From: Arthrobacter sp. FW306-07-I
GTDB lineage: Bacteria > Actinomycetota > Actinomycetes > Actinomycetales > Micrococcaceae
Assembly (NCBI RefSeq): GCF_021800405.1
Contig: NZ_CP084550.1
Location: 4,154,001 to 4,218,000, forward strand
Reading direction: 5' to 3'
Length of the DNA: 64,000 nt
The notes under the pieces were generated by a model. It ran no database searches and had not been told where the DNA came from. It saw only the letters and a program-made list of their open reading frames with translations. The position numbers and the translations under genes are program-made. Shown piece after piece: positions 8,163-17,179 of this stretch. Every line of letters begins with the position of its first letter. Position 1 is the first letter of the stretch.

Positions 8163-9689
8163 ATGGCTATAGAACAGTTGGAAAAACCCGGGCATGCCAG
8201 CCGGAGGACCGCCCCCGAAATCACCGTCTCCGGGATCGGCAAGCGCTATGGTGCAACGCAGGTGCTGAAGGACGTCACACTGTCGGTAATCCCCGGGGAG
8301 ATCCACGGCATCATGGGGGAAAACGGCGCAGGAAAGAGCACGCTGCTCAAAATCCTGGGCGGTGCCATCACAGCGGACTCCGGCACCATGGAATTGGACG
8401 GACATCCGGTCAGGATCACGACACCCCGGGACGCCATCTCACACGGGATTTCCCTTATCTCGCAGGAGCTGGCGCTGATCCCCAATCTGTCAGTGCTGGA
8501 GAATGTCTTCCTGGGCCGCTGGTCGAACAGGGGAAGCCTCCTCTCCCCCAACAGGGACAGCGAGCACTTTGCCCGGCTGCTGGAAGAGACCGGTTTTGAG
8601 CTGGACCCGAGGGCGACGGTGGGGAACCTGCCCATCGGACAACAGCAACAGGTGGAAATCCTGAAAGCCCTTGCCCGCGGGGCAAAGGTGCTGTGCATGG
8701 ACGAACCCACAGCAGTCCTTAACGAGGCGGAGAAGGAAAAACTCCTGCAGGTCGTCAAACGGCTGGCCCGCGCCGGAACCACCGTCCTGATCGTCTCCCA
8801 TTACCTGGAGGAAGTCCTGGGACTGGTGGACCGGTTGACCATTCTGCGCGACGGACAGCACATCGTCACCGAAGAGGCCGCCGGCCATACGCCGGAGTCG
8901 CTGGTGCGGCTCATGGTCGGCCGGGAGGTCGACTTCCTCATCCCGGACATTCCGCAGGTTCCGTCCGAAGCCGAGACGGTTGTCCGGGTAGCCGGATTGA
9001 CCAGTGCCAAGGTCAAGGACATATCTTTTGAGGTCCGCCGCGGGGAGATCCTGGGCATCGCCGGGCTGGTGGGCAGCGGCCGCAGCGAAACCCTCCTCGC
9101 AGTTTTCGGTGCAGACCGGACCACCGGCGGCCACGTCGAAATCAACGGCCGCCGCATCCGCCCCAGCTCCATCAGGGACGCCATCAAAGCCGGTATCGCC
9201 CTCATTCCCGAGTCGCGGAAAGAACAGGGTCTGGTCATGTCCCGCCCGGTGGCCGAGAACATCGCCCTCTCCACTCTGCCCGCACGCTCCTGGGCCGGCT
9301 TCGTCAAGGCCCAGCGGGAAAGGACGGCCGTCAAGGACGTCAGCAAGTCCGTTGACCTGCGCGGCGCCCGCCCCGGTCAGCCGGTAGCCAACCTTTCCGG
9401 CGGGAACCAGCAGAAGGCACTTTTCGCCAAATGGCTGTTGAACCCTCCGGCGGTGCTCCTGGTGGATGAACCCACCCGGGGAGTGGACATCGCCGCCAAG
9501 GCCCGGATCCACAGCATCATCGTCGAACTGGCCGCGAAGGGCACAGCAGTCATCGTGGTCAGCTCCGAGCTCGAGGAAGTGCTCGGCCTGTCCCACCGTA
9601 TCCATGTCATGAGGCACGGGCGCATCGTTGCCGAGTTCGACCGAAACGCCTCCCGCGACGAAGTCATGACTTCCGCTTTTCTGAAATAG
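8163..9689 (+). CDS. Sugar-type ABC importer, duplicated ATPase (RbsA/MglA-like)
   Basis: A 508-residue protein with two ABC domains fused in tandem, the hallmark of ribose-type (CUT2) importers. The first Walker A is G-E-N-G-A-G-K-S-T (residues 52-60) with Walker B L-C-M-D-E-P near 180. The second half has L-S-G-G-N near 411 and LLVDEPTRGVD near 435, while its Walker A region is degenerate (VGSGRSET), as is usual for RbsA proteins. It powers uptake through the permease encoded 10 bp downstream. AGAGGT lies upstream of the ATG. Confidence 0.92.
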   Translation: MAIEQLEKPGHASRRTAPEITVSGIGKRYGATQVLKDVTLSVIPGEIHGIMGENGAGKSTLLKILGGAITADSGTMELDGHPVRITTPRDAISHGISLISQELALIPNLSVLENVFLGRWSNRGSLLSPNRDSEHFARLLEETGFELDPRATVGNLPIGQQQQVEILKALARGAKVLCMDEPTAVLNEAEKEKLLQVVKRLARAGTTVLIVSHYLEEVLGLVDRLTILRDGQHIVTEEAAGHTPESLVRLMVGREVDFLIPDIPQVPSEAETVVRVAGLTSAKVKDISFEVRRGEILGIAGLVGSGRSETLLAVFGADRTTGGHVEINGRRIRPSSIRDAIKAGIALIPESRKEQGLVMSRPVAENIALSTLPARSWAGFVKAQRERTAVKDVSKSVDLRGARPGQPVANLSGGNQQKALFAKWLLNPPAVLLVDEPTRGVDIAAKARIHSIIVELAAKGTAVIVVSSELEEVLGLSHRIHVMRHGRIVAEFDRNASRDEVMTSAFLK

Positions 9690-9699
9690 GTGAATCCAC

Positions 9700-10683
9700 A
9701 TGACCACAACGTCAGTTGCCGTGCCCTCGACGGCAGAGAAAAAATTCAATCTGAACTTCAAAGACTTCGGGATCGTTTTTGGCCTGGCCGCCATCATGCT
9801 GTTCCTGGCCCTGAACACCGGAACGTTCCTTACGGGCCGCAACTTCATCAACCTGTTTGACCAGGCCGCCGTGGTGGGCCTGCTCGCCGCGGCAGCCACG
9901 CTGTGCATCATCAGCGGGGTCTTTGACCTCTCCTCCACCGCCACCCTCGCGGTCTCCGCCATCTCGGGCGTGATGATCACCCAGCAATTCGGCGTTGCGG
10001 CCGGTTTCTTCGGGGCGTTGCTGGTGGGTGCCCTGCTGGGGACGATCACCGGGCTGATCGTGGTCAGCACAAGGGTCAATTCGTTCATCGGGACACTGGC
10101 GGTGAGCATCATTTACCGGGGCCTGGCGATCGTGATCACCGGCGGCGCGATTGTTGCACCGCTGCCTGAGCAGCTCGCTTCCTTCCAGACCTGGACCTGG
10201 CCCAGCCTCTTCGGCCTCACCGCCGGTTCAGTCTTGATGCTGGCGATGACCACCGTGCTGGGCATCGTTCTGTGGCGCACCACATTCGGACGCAGGATCT
10301 ACGCAGTAGGCGGGAACCAGGAAGCCGCCCGCCTCAGCGGCATCCGGACCGGCTCCATCCACGTTGCGGTCTTCGCCATCAGCGGCCTGTGCTCGGCAAT
10401 GGCCGGAATGATCCTGGCCTCGCGTGCGGGCTCGGCGCAGCCGGCCATGGCCATCGGCATCGAACTCACCGCCATCGCCGCTGTGGTCATCGGCGGCACC
10501 AGCATCCTGGGCGGGCAGGGCGCCATGTGGAGGGCCTTCGTGGGAGTCATGATCCTCACCGTCATCAGCAACGGCTTCAACCTGCTGCACTGGGATACCA
10601 CCTACCAGCAAGTGGTCACGGGCGTCCTCATCCTGCTGGCCGTAGCAGCCGATGGACTGTTCTTCCGCAAATCCACCAGATGA
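9700..10683 (+). CDS. Sugar-type ABC importer, permease (RbsC-like)
   Basis: A 327-residue integral membrane protein with about ten hydrophobic segments and the RbsC-family cytoplasmic loop G-G-N-Q-E-A-A-R-L-S-G-I. The ribosome binding site TAGGTGA includes the stop codon of the ATPase gene, indicating translational coupling. With the preceding receptor and ATPase it completes a full importer. It is the last transport gene before the HyuA-like/DUF917 pair. Confidence 0.9.
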   Translation: MTTTSVAVPSTAEKKFNLNFKDFGIVFGLAAIMLFLALNTGTFLTGRNFINLFDQAAVVGLLAAAATLCIISGVFDLSSTATLAVSAISGVMITQQFGVAAGFFGALLVGALLGTITGLIVVSTRVNSFIGTLAVSIIYRGLAIVITGGAIVAPLPEQLASFQTWTWPSLFGLTAGSVLMLAMTTVLGIVLWRTTFGRRIYAVGGNQEAARLSGIRTGSIHVAVFAISGLCSAMAGMILASRAGSAQPAMAIGIELTAIAAVVIGGTSILGGQGAMWRAFVGVMILTVISNGFNLLHWDTTYQQVVTGVLILLAVAADGLFFRKSTR

Positions 10684-10766
10684 CCGTCCAGGGTGGACCC
10701 TAGAGATATGACATGGATGTATCGCGGGGCTGGGGCCCGGCAGGAACTTGAACAGGAGGCCCGGCA

Positions 10767-12086
10767 ATGCGGGTAGGACTGATGCTCCAGGGCAGCAGTT
10801 GCCGGGCGCTCGTCCTGGAGGGACGCTCCGTCGTCTCGGTGGCGGAACAGCGGCAGGCCGGCAGCCTGGCTGACGCACTGGACAGCGTCCTGTCCTCCTT
10901 GCGCCTGCAGTTCGGAAGCCTGATCACAGACGTAACGGCCGACGTCGGACGCGTCCTCGCCGCGGCCCAGCCGGGAGACGTCATGGCTGTCCACATCTCT
11001 CCCCGTCCTCCGGCGGACCAGTTCCACAACACGAGGTTGCCGGCGAGCATTGAGCCTGCAGTCACCAGGACCGTGCATGTCCGCGGCGGCCACGACCTGC
11101 GGGGACGGCCGCTGGCACCGCTGGGCCTTAACCAGTTCCTGCTGGAACTGCCCTCCATCCTGTCCGGGGGCATGCGGAACGTAGCCATCACCGCCGTCGG
11201 CTCCACTGCCTCCGCCGAGCACGAAACCCGCATCGCGGATGCCATCCTGTCCAACAACAGCGACATGCGGATCAGCATCTCCAGTGATTTCTACTCGAGC
11301 GTGTTCCGCGACCGTGACTACACAGCCGTCCTTAACAGCGCCCTGATGGAATCAGGCGAAGAGCTGGCGGCAATGCTGGAAGAGGCCGGGAGGCGCCACT
11401 TCCCCGCCGCCGCACTGTCCTATGCAAGGAACGACGGCGGCCGGGCGCCCCTGGCACGGCTGGCGGTAGCCCCCGTGCATGCGCTCCGCCCGGAACCTGC
11501 CATGGCGATCCTCGGCGCGGCAACGCTGGGCGGGCTGTGCGACGGCGAAGTGGTTGTCTGCACCGACGAGGGTGTCAGTGTGGGCACCATCCGCAGCGGC
11601 CTGCCCGTTGCCCACAGCCTTATCCGGCAAGGCTATGAAGCAAGCCTCGCCACCAACGCGGCGATCGCGGAACCGTACACGGCCAACCATCCGGTCCGGC
11701 CCGACATCCCCTCAGTGGTCGTCGACATCCGCACCAGCCAGGACACGCCGCCTGAACACGGCCTGCTGCCAACACTTCCGGGTGTCCCGGACCTGAGCCT
11801 CATAGGCTGCGCCGCTACACCGCTGACAGCGTGGATCGACAGGCTCGAGAGGGTCAGCGGACAGGCCGAACTGCAGCGGGTTCAGCACCGGGCTGAGGAG
11901 GAAGCCGGCTCGGCTGTAGTGCAGTTGGGTGCCGGCCCTACAGACACCCGCATCATCGAATCGAACGTCTTCGCCATGCCTTACGGGAACCCCGGAATCG
12001 TTCGGATCCGGGTCCGGGCTGCTGGCGGAACGTCCAGCTCCGAGGAGAACCCGTTTGCCGGCCAGGCCCTGGGGGTCACGGCATGA
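10767..12086 (+). CDS. Short HyuA-like protein without nucleotide-binding motifs
   Basis: A 439-residue protein that aligns by eye with the N-terminal two-thirds of HyuA. The segment ISISSDFYSSVFRDRDYTAV matches the HyuA region VSLSHEV..EYERTSS, and PVHALRPEPAMAILGAATLG matches the PLQTLLSGP..GAM region. The key glycine motifs are gone: the N-terminal G-x-D-x-G-G-T is G-L-M-L-Q-G-S, and D-M-G-G-T-S is C-T-D-E-G-V-S (near residue 265). ATP-dependent catalysis is therefore unlikely, and a scaffold or regulatory role is possible. The stop overlaps the DUF917 start as ATGA, so the two are made together. Family assignment is by visual comparison. Confidence 0.65.
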   Translation: MRVGLMLQGSSCRALVLEGRSVVSVAEQRQAGSLADALDSVLSSLRLQFGSLITDVTADVGRVLAAAQPGDVMAVHISPRPPADQFHNTRLPASIEPAVTRTVHVRGGHDLRGRPLAPLGLNQFLLELPSILSGGMRNVAITAVGSTASAEHETRIADAILSNNSDMRISISSDFYSSVFRDRDYTAVLNSALMESGEELAAMLEEAGRRHFPAAALSYARNDGGRAPLARLAVAPVHALRPEPAMAILGAATLGGLCDGEVVVCTDEGVSVGTIRSGLPVAHSLIRQGYEASLATNAAIAEPYTANHPVRPDIPSVVVDIRTSQDTPPEHGLLPTLPGVPDLSLIGCAATPLTAWIDRLERVSGQAELQRVQHRAEEEAGSAVVQLGAGPTDTRIIESNVFAMPYGNPGIVRIRVRAAGGTSSSEENPFAGQALGVTA

Positions 12087-13165
12087 GCACCATCCTCAGC
12101 CCCGAAGACGTGGGGCACCTGAGTACCGGCGCCCATTTCCTGGCCTGCGCCATCGATCCCACCGCCATCCACGTCTACGCCGGCATGATCCAGGAGGCGA
12201 TGCAAGACAGGTCCGTGGAGCTCATCACCGTGGACGAGCTCGCCCCGGATGACCTGGTGGTGGCTGTCGGCATGGTGACCCAAGGCTTGTTCATTGCTGA
12301 TATGCCACCCGTAGGAGACGAATTCACCGGCTGTATCGAGGCGATCGAAACCAGGCTCGGGCGCAAAGTGGGGGCAATTTATTCACTCGCCGCTGCCAAC
12401 ATCAACGGAATCCTTCCGCTGATGGTGGGGCTGCAGTCCTCCCTTCCTGTGATCGACTCCGATCCCATGGGGCGCGTCTTTCCGCTCATCAGCCAGACCA
12501 CGTTGAACATCGGCGGGGTGGCTATCGGCCCCATAGCGCTTATGGGAGTAACCGGCGAGCGCGCCGTGGTGGAGGCAGCTGATCCGCAGCGCGCCGAGAC
12601 GCTGGTCCGCGCACTTGTCACCGAGCTGGGTGGTTGGGCCGCCACCGTGATGTATCCATGCTCCGCGCGGCAGCTGGCAGAGCACGGGGTCCACGGATCC
12701 GTCAGCCGCATGATCCGCATAGGTCAGATCCTCGACGCCGACACGTCGGCTGAGAGCAAATTCCTGTCACTTTCCGACTTCCTGGGCGTGACCCGGATTG
12801 CACGGGCGCGGGTGAGCCACATCGAAGGCCTTTCACGCCCAACCGACCTGGGCCTTCCGGCCCAACCCTCGAGCGTGACGCTCGTGGATGAAACCACCGG
12901 GCAGATCATCCGGCTGGAGATCCAGAATGAGATTTTGCTGGTGCTCGTGGACGGTGCCGTAGCGGCAGCTGTCCCCGACATGGTGACCCTGCTCAACTCC
13001 GAGCACGGCTCTGTGGCCAGCCTGGAAGACCTTCGGGTGGGCAACGTGGTGGATGTGCTCAAACTCAATGCCGCCCCGCAATGGTATTCGGAGGCGGGGC
13101 TGGACCTGGCCGAACCGGCGGCGTTCGGCATCCCGCTCAAGCATCCGAGGCGGCGTCATGGTTAG
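12083..13165 (+). CDS. DUF917 (S-methyl-thiohydantoin desulfurase family) protein
   Basis: A 360-residue protein of the DUF917/S-Me-THD family, recognised by the N-terminal domain with SLAAANINGILPLMVGLQS and PVIDSDPMGRVFP and by a C-terminal beta-rich domain. Proteins of this family usually sit beside HyuA-type genes, as here. Their reaction is poorly established; the family name points to thiohydantoin chemistry. It overlaps the HyuA-like gene by 4 bp and the regulator gene that follows by 8 bp, so all three are coupled. It is cytosolic, with no signal peptide. Confidence 0.82.
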   Translation: MSTILSPEDVGHLSTGAHFLACAIDPTAIHVYAGMIQEAMQDRSVELITVDELAPDDLVVAVGMVTQGLFIADMPPVGDEFTGCIEAIETRLGRKVGAIYSLAAANINGILPLMVGLQSSLPVIDSDPMGRVFPLISQTTLNIGGVAIGPIALMGVTGERAVVEAADPQRAETLVRALVTELGGWAATVMYPCSARQLAEHGVHGSVSRMIRIGQILDADTSAESKFLSLSDFLGVTRIARARVSHIEGLSRPTDLGLPAQPSSVTLVDETTGQIIRLEIQNEILLVLVDGAVAAAVPDMVTLLNSEHGSVASLEDLRVGNVVDVLKLNAAPQWYSEAGLDLAEPAAFGIPLKHPRRRHG

Positions 13166-14705
13166 GCCGATGAAGGACACCCGGCTCGACGTTGCGGGGC
13201 TGCTGGCGCACGGGTCGCTGCGAGGCACCACGGCGCTGTACCTCACCCCCGCCAGCGCAGTGATCGAAAGCGTCGTTCTGGTCTCCCAGCTTGAGGCGAT
13301 CCAGCGGGTGCGGCCGAATACGGTTGTGGTCCTGTCTGCAGAAATGGGCTCTGGTGGATGGCTCGTATCCGCCGCCCTCAGGCATGCCTGGGAACGGCGG
13401 GCCAGCGCCGTCGTCGTGGCCGGAAGCACATATTCCAGCGCCGTGATCGGCCTGGCTGAACGGCTGGGCATCACCCTGCTGGCGTCGGAAGGAAACCCTG
13501 CCGGAGTCGCGTTGGCCTTGGCCGCCGAGATCGGCGCCGCCCTGTCCGTGGTGGATGCGGAGCTCGCCCGGTTCGCCCGGGCGGTGGCCAAGGACAGCAC
13601 GCTGACTGACGTGCTCAGTACCATCTCCGGGGAACTGGACGGGGTGGGCGTCTCGCTGGAATACGATGGCGTGGTCCTCGCCTCAGCCGGTATGGACCCG
13701 CGGGACCAGGCCGAGGTCATCACGGTTGACGTGGGGGCTGCCAACGCCGCCGTCCCTTCCGCCCTCACCGCGCGCGTACCCGCCTCCGGTGTCCATAACC
13801 TGCGGCTGGTCCGTTCAATCCTGGAAGTCGCTGCCCCTTCCGTCAAGGCCGCATGGTTGATGGGCGACTCCCGGGACGCGGCCCGTGCCGTCCCCACCGC
13901 GGCACTGGCCGGGCTGAACCAAAGCCGCGGTTCTTCCGGCGCAACCTTCGAGGAAGACCACCGGCACCTCCTCTCACAGCTGGGCTGGCGCCGGCACGAA
14001 CGATACGTGGCCGTATGGATCTGCCATGGTGACTCCAACACATCTGGTCCCGACCTGACAGCTGTGCTGAGGCTGCTCTGGCGAAAGGTAGCTGCACGCA
14101 GCCCCTTGGCCAAGGTCGACGGCGGCTGGCTAGCGCTTGTTCCGGCCGCCCACGAGTCAGTTGTTGCACAGCTCGAACTACGGCTCAAGACACGGCTCCG
14201 GCCTGCCCTGGCCGAGCTGGGCCTGGTGGCCGGGTTGTCCCGCTGGGTGGAGGAGGCTCCGCCGCTTCCGTCCGTCATTCAGGAGGCGCGGCTGGCAGCA
14301 GTCTCCGCCCAGTCTGCTGGACAGGGCACAGTCCTGGGCTTCGCCGGCCTGGGCGTAGCGGCCGCAACCGCATTCGTGGATCAGGACGCCGTGGCACTGG
14401 TGGCTGAACTGACCCTGCCGCGGCTAATGACCAGTCCTGACAGGGACGCGATAGTGGCTGCGGCAGCGGCGTTCCTTGACCACCGCAGCTCGGTCAGCCT
14501 CGCTGCGGCGGCGCTCGATGTGCACCGCAACACCCTCCAGGCCCGGCTGGGCCGTGCCCGGGAGCTGGGCGTCCCCTTGGACAATCCGTCCGAGTTGCTG
14601 TCCGTCCACCTGATCCTCAACGTACTGCGGGCCGCGGCACACGAGAAACAGACTTTCAAAGATCCTCACGAAACCAGAAAGGACTCCCATGAGTTCCCAG
14701 TTTGA
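13158..14705 (+). CDS. PucR-type transcriptional regulator
   Basis: A 515-residue regulator. The N-terminal ~130 residues resemble the PucR ligand-sensing domain. A central region of GGDEF-like fold follows, and the C-terminus carries the PucR helix-turn-helix (SLAAAALDVHRNTLQARLGR, about residues 445-470). PucR homologues control purine and allantoin or other ring-nitrogen catabolism, which suits the hydantoinase setting. I chose ATG 13158, which overlaps the end of DUF917 (stop 13163-13165); the frame extends further upstream only inside that gene. ATG 13170 is an alternative. The gene lies at the promoter-distal end of the operon, so feedback on the whole island is likely. Confidence 0.8.
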   Translation: MVRPMKDTRLDVAGLLAHGSLRGTTALYLTPASAVIESVVLVSQLEAIQRVRPNTVVVLSAEMGSGGWLVSAALRHAWERRASAVVVAGSTYSSAVIGLAERLGITLLASEGNPAGVALALAAEIGAALSVVDAELARFARAVAKDSTLTDVLSTISGELDGVGVSLEYDGVVLASAGMDPRDQAEVITVDVGAANAAVPSALTARVPASGVHNLRLVRSILEVAAPSVKAAWLMGDSRDAARAVPTAALAGLNQSRGSSGATFEEDHRHLLSQLGWRRHERYVAVWICHGDSNTSGPDLTAVLRLLWRKVAARSPLAKVDGGWLALVPAAHESVVAQLELRLKTRLRPALAELGLVAGLSRWVEEAPPLPSVIQEARLAAVSAQSAGQGTVLGFAGLGVAAATAFVDQDAVALVAELTLPRLMTSPDRDAIVAAAAAFLDHRSSVSLAAAALDVHRNTLQARLGRARELGVPLDNPSELLSVHLILNVLRAAAHEKQTFKDPHETRKDSHEFPV

Positions 14706-15144
14706 ATCCTTCGACGACGTCTACGCTTCCGCCCGGGACACTGTGGGCGTCCGTCTCTTCACCGCCTCCGTCATCGCCGACGAAGGCACCAGCATGGCGC
14801 GCATCTACACCACGCACCCCGAGGTCTACCCGGTTGGCGGAAAGAAGACCCTCGCGGGAGACACCAATCCGGTCTGGCTGGAGCAGGTCCTGATCGGCCA
14901 GCAGCCGTTCCTGGGCGCTGACCGGGAAGCGGTCAAGGCTTTCTTCTTCGACTCCGGAACCATCGAATCGCTGGGGTGCGGCGCGATTGTCAATGTTCCG
15001 GTGGTGAGCGGCGGCCGCACCATCGGCTCCATGAACTTCCTGGCCCCTGAAGGCAGCTATGACCAGTCTTCCGTGGACGCCGCCGTAGAGGTGGCGTCAC
15101 GCTCTGTCCGGCTCCTCGAAGATGCTCTGGCAGCCACCAGCTAG
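14689..15144 (+). CDS. Small stand-alone GAF-domain protein
   Basis: A 151-residue protein that is essentially one GAF fold (FTASVIADEGTSMARIYTT, then CGAIVNVPVVSGGRTIGSMN). GAF domains bind small molecules such as purines or cyclic nucleotides. It has no output domain, so it may sense a pathway compound and act on a partner such as the PucR-type regulator, whose gene it overlaps by 17 bp. AGAAAGGA precedes the ATG. The ligand cannot be told from sequence. Confidence 0.75.
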   Translation: MSSQFESFDDVYASARDTVGVRLFTASVIADEGTSMARIYTTHPEVYPVGGKKTLAGDTNPVWLEQVLIGQQPFLGADREAVKAFFFDSGTIESLGCGAIVNVPVVSGGRTIGSMNFLAPEGSYDQSSVDAAVEVASRSVRLLEDALAATS

Positions 15145-15177
15145 CCTGCGTCCTGAAACAGGAAGGAAACACTGCAC

Positions 15178-16464
15178 ATGATCCCCAACTCTGAGGGAAA
15201 CCTGACCATACGGAACGCCAGGATCTTCGACGGCGAATCAGCCGTACTCGTTGAAGGCTCCATCATCGTCCGGGATGGCAGGATCACCGCCATAGGCGAC
15301 GCCGAAGCAGGCGGCGGCGCCGGGTCCGCCGTAGAAACCGTCGTCGACGCGGGCGGCCGGGTGGTGATTCCCGGCCTCATCGATGCCCACTTCCATGCCT
15401 ATGCGCTCAGCCTGACTTCTGCCGTCAACGAAACCGGCCCCTTGAGCTACTCCGCGCTGGCAGGTGCCCGCAGACTTGAGGCCGCGCTCGTCAGGGGCTT
15501 CACCTCAGTCCGGGACGTGGCGGGGGGTGACATAGGCCTTGCAACCGCTATCGAGGAAGGGCTGTATCCCGGTCCGCGCTACTTCTTTACCGGTCCCGCG
15601 CTGAGCCAGACCGGAGGTCACGGGGACATCCGCGCTGCGAACGACGGAAGCTGCTTCCATGGCGGCCACATGTGCGAGGTGGTGGACGGCGTTGAGGACT
15701 TGCTGCTGGCGGTGCGCCACCGATTCCGGACCGGCGCCACCGCCATCAAACTGATGACCTCCGGAGGGGTGATCTCCCCGGTGGATCCGATCCGTGTGCC
15801 GCAGTACAGTGCGGCCGAGATCCAAGTGGTCACAGAAGAGGCATCCCGGCGTGGCAGTTACGCCACGGCGCACGCCTACTCGCCGGAAGCCATCCGCCAT
15901 TCTGTGCTGAACGGGGTCCGCTGCATCGAACACGGCAACCTCCTGGATGTTGAAACCGCCCGGCTCATGGCGGAGCACGACGTCTACCTCGTGCCCACGT
16001 TGGTGACGTATGACGCCATGGGCCGCCGCGGAGCCGAAATCGGCCTTACCGAGGTGGGCGCCGCCAAGAACCAGGAGGTCCTGGCTGCCGGCAAGAAGGC
16101 CGTCACTCTGGCGCGCGACGCCGGGGTCCGGATTGGCTTTGGCACCGACCTCATGGGGGAGCTTGAGGATGAACAGCTGGCCGGGCTTCGCCTGCAGTGC
16201 GAAGTGCTGGGTGTCTACGACGCGCTCCGCTCTGCGACCTCAACGAACGCGGCACTGCTCCGGCGCGACGACCTGGGCCGGATCGCGGAGGGGGCGTGCG
16301 CGGACTTGGTGATATTGGACGGCGATCCCTTCGAGGAGCCCTGTGTGCTCTGGGACGGAAGCCGGAACCGCACCGTCATAAAGGCCGGCCGCGTTGTCCC
16401 CTCCGGTAGCCTTCCGGCCGGTCCTGCCATGGTGGACCAGGCCTATAGCGGCGCCTCCGCGTGA
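15178..16464 (+). CDS. Metal-dependent amidohydrolase
   Basis: A 428-residue amidohydrolase-superfamily enzyme with the full set of expected metal ligands: H71-x-H73 in DAHFHAY, K191 in AIKLMTSGG (likely carboxylated), H232, H252 in IEHGN, and D324 in GFGTDLMG. This layout fits the prolidase/imidazolonepropionase-like branch. Cyclic amides, N-acyl amino acids or dipeptides are typical substrates. In this operon it may act on the linear product of HyuAB or on a related ring (inference). AGGAAGGAAA lies 9-10 bases before the ATG. Confidence 0.85.
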   Translation: MIPNSEGNLTIRNARIFDGESAVLVEGSIIVRDGRITAIGDAEAGGGAGSAVETVVDAGGRVVIPGLIDAHFHAYALSLTSAVNETGPLSYSALAGARRLEAALVRGFTSVRDVAGGDIGLATAIEEGLYPGPRYFFTGPALSQTGGHGDIRAANDGSCFHGGHMCEVVDGVEDLLLAVRHRFRTGATAIKLMTSGGVISPVDPIRVPQYSAAEIQVVTEEASRRGSYATAHAYSPEAIRHSVLNGVRCIEHGNLLDVETARLMAEHDVYLVPTLVTYDAMGRRGAEIGLTEVGAAKNQEVLAAGKKAVTLARDAGVRIGFGTDLMGELEDEQLAGLRLQCEVLGVYDALRSATSTNAALLRRDDLGRIAEGACADLVILDGDPFEEPCVLWDGSRNRTVIKAGRVVPSGSLPAGPAMVDQAYSGASA

Positions 16465-16565
16465 CGGCAGAGACCACCGCCCAGACACCATCACCGGAGC
16501 CCATCAACCCACCCTTTGGGGAATACACGGACCGTCAACCAATTAACGAGGAGCACAACACGTAA
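16461..16565 (+). CDS. 34-codon open frame, possible truncated gene start
   Basis: GTG at 16461 overlaps the amidohydrolase stop as GTGA, the usual coupling geometry of this operon. The frame reads [19 protein letters not shown] and continues to [15 protein letters not shown], then stops at TAA 16563-16565. The proline-rich, charged composition looks like the cytosolic N-terminus of a larger protein, possibly a permease. The stop falls exactly where the next gene lacks its start codon, so this may be the 5' stub of a gene lost by deletion. A genuine small protein cannot be excluded. Confidence 0.35.
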   Translation: MTAETTAQTPSPEPINPPFGEYTDRQPINEEHNT

Positions 16566-17092
16566 AGACATCCCGTGACCCTTACAAGGAACTTCCCCAG
16601 CTTCCGGAATTTCAGGTGACCAGCGCCGACATCGAGGACGGTCAGACGCTTTCCCCGGCACAGCGCAGCGGCAAGATGGGCATTGAAGGCGGCCAGGACC
16701 GGTCCCCGCAGCTGTCGTGGTCAGGCTTTCCTGCCGAGACCAAGAGCTTTGCGGTCACCGTCCTGGACCCCGACGCGCCCACCGGAAGCGGTTTCTGGCA
16801 CTGGGCTGCCTTTAACCTGCCGGCGTCCACCACCTCCCTGTCTTCCGGTGCAGCGGAGACCGGGCTTCCCGAGGGTGCTGTGCAGTTGGCGAACGACGCA
16901 GGCTTCCCCGGCTTCGTGGGCGCAGCGCCGCCCTCAGGCCACCGCGTGCACCACTACCACGTGGTTGTACACGCGCTGGATGTGGAGAAGCTCGACGTCC
17001 CCGCTGAAGCCAGCCCCGCCTACCTGGGGTTCAACGTCTTTTCGCGCGGCATTGGCCGCGCACGGCTGGTCGGTACTTACGAGCAGCCCTGA
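16562..17092 (+). CDS. YbhB/YbcL (PEBP) family protein with missing start codon
   Basis: A phosphatidylethanolamine-binding-protein fold of ~175 residues, recognised by [20 protein letters not shown] and [15 protein letters not shown]. It is a close paralogue of the gene at 22468-22992. Homology with that copy (DPYxxLPQLPEF) extends upstream to about 16570, but the in-frame stretch from the preceding TAA (16544-16546) has no ATG, GTG, TTG or CTG. The expected start position, 8 bases after GAGGAG, is GTA (16562). The first usable start is GTG 16616, which would remove ~18 conserved residues. The gene may be impaired. Function of the family in bacteria is unclear. Confidence 0.6.
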   Translation, partial: VKTSRDPYKELPQLPEFQVTSADIEDGQTLSPAQRSGKMGIEGGQDRSPQLSWSGFPAETKSFAVTVLDPDAPTGSGFWHWAAFNLPASTTSLSSGAAETGLPEGAVQLANDAGFPGFVGAAPPSGHRVHHYHVVVHALDVEKLDVPAEASPAYLGFNVFSRGIGRARLVGTYEQP

Positions 17093-17108
17093 CCCCATTC
17101 CGCGCGGT

Positions 17109-17142
17109 GCAGGTGCACGTCCGGTTCCGGGCGTGCACCTGC
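17109..17142. terminator. Bidirectional terminator between convergent genes
   Basis: An 11-bp perfect stem GCAGGTGCACG/CGTGCACCTGC with a 12-nt GC-rich loop lies between the YbhB gene (+) and the flavin monooxygenase gene (-), whose stop is at 17180. Confidence 0.6.
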
Positions 17143-17179
17143 GCGTTTCACGTGGTGATGGACAGGGCAAGACCGCCGC

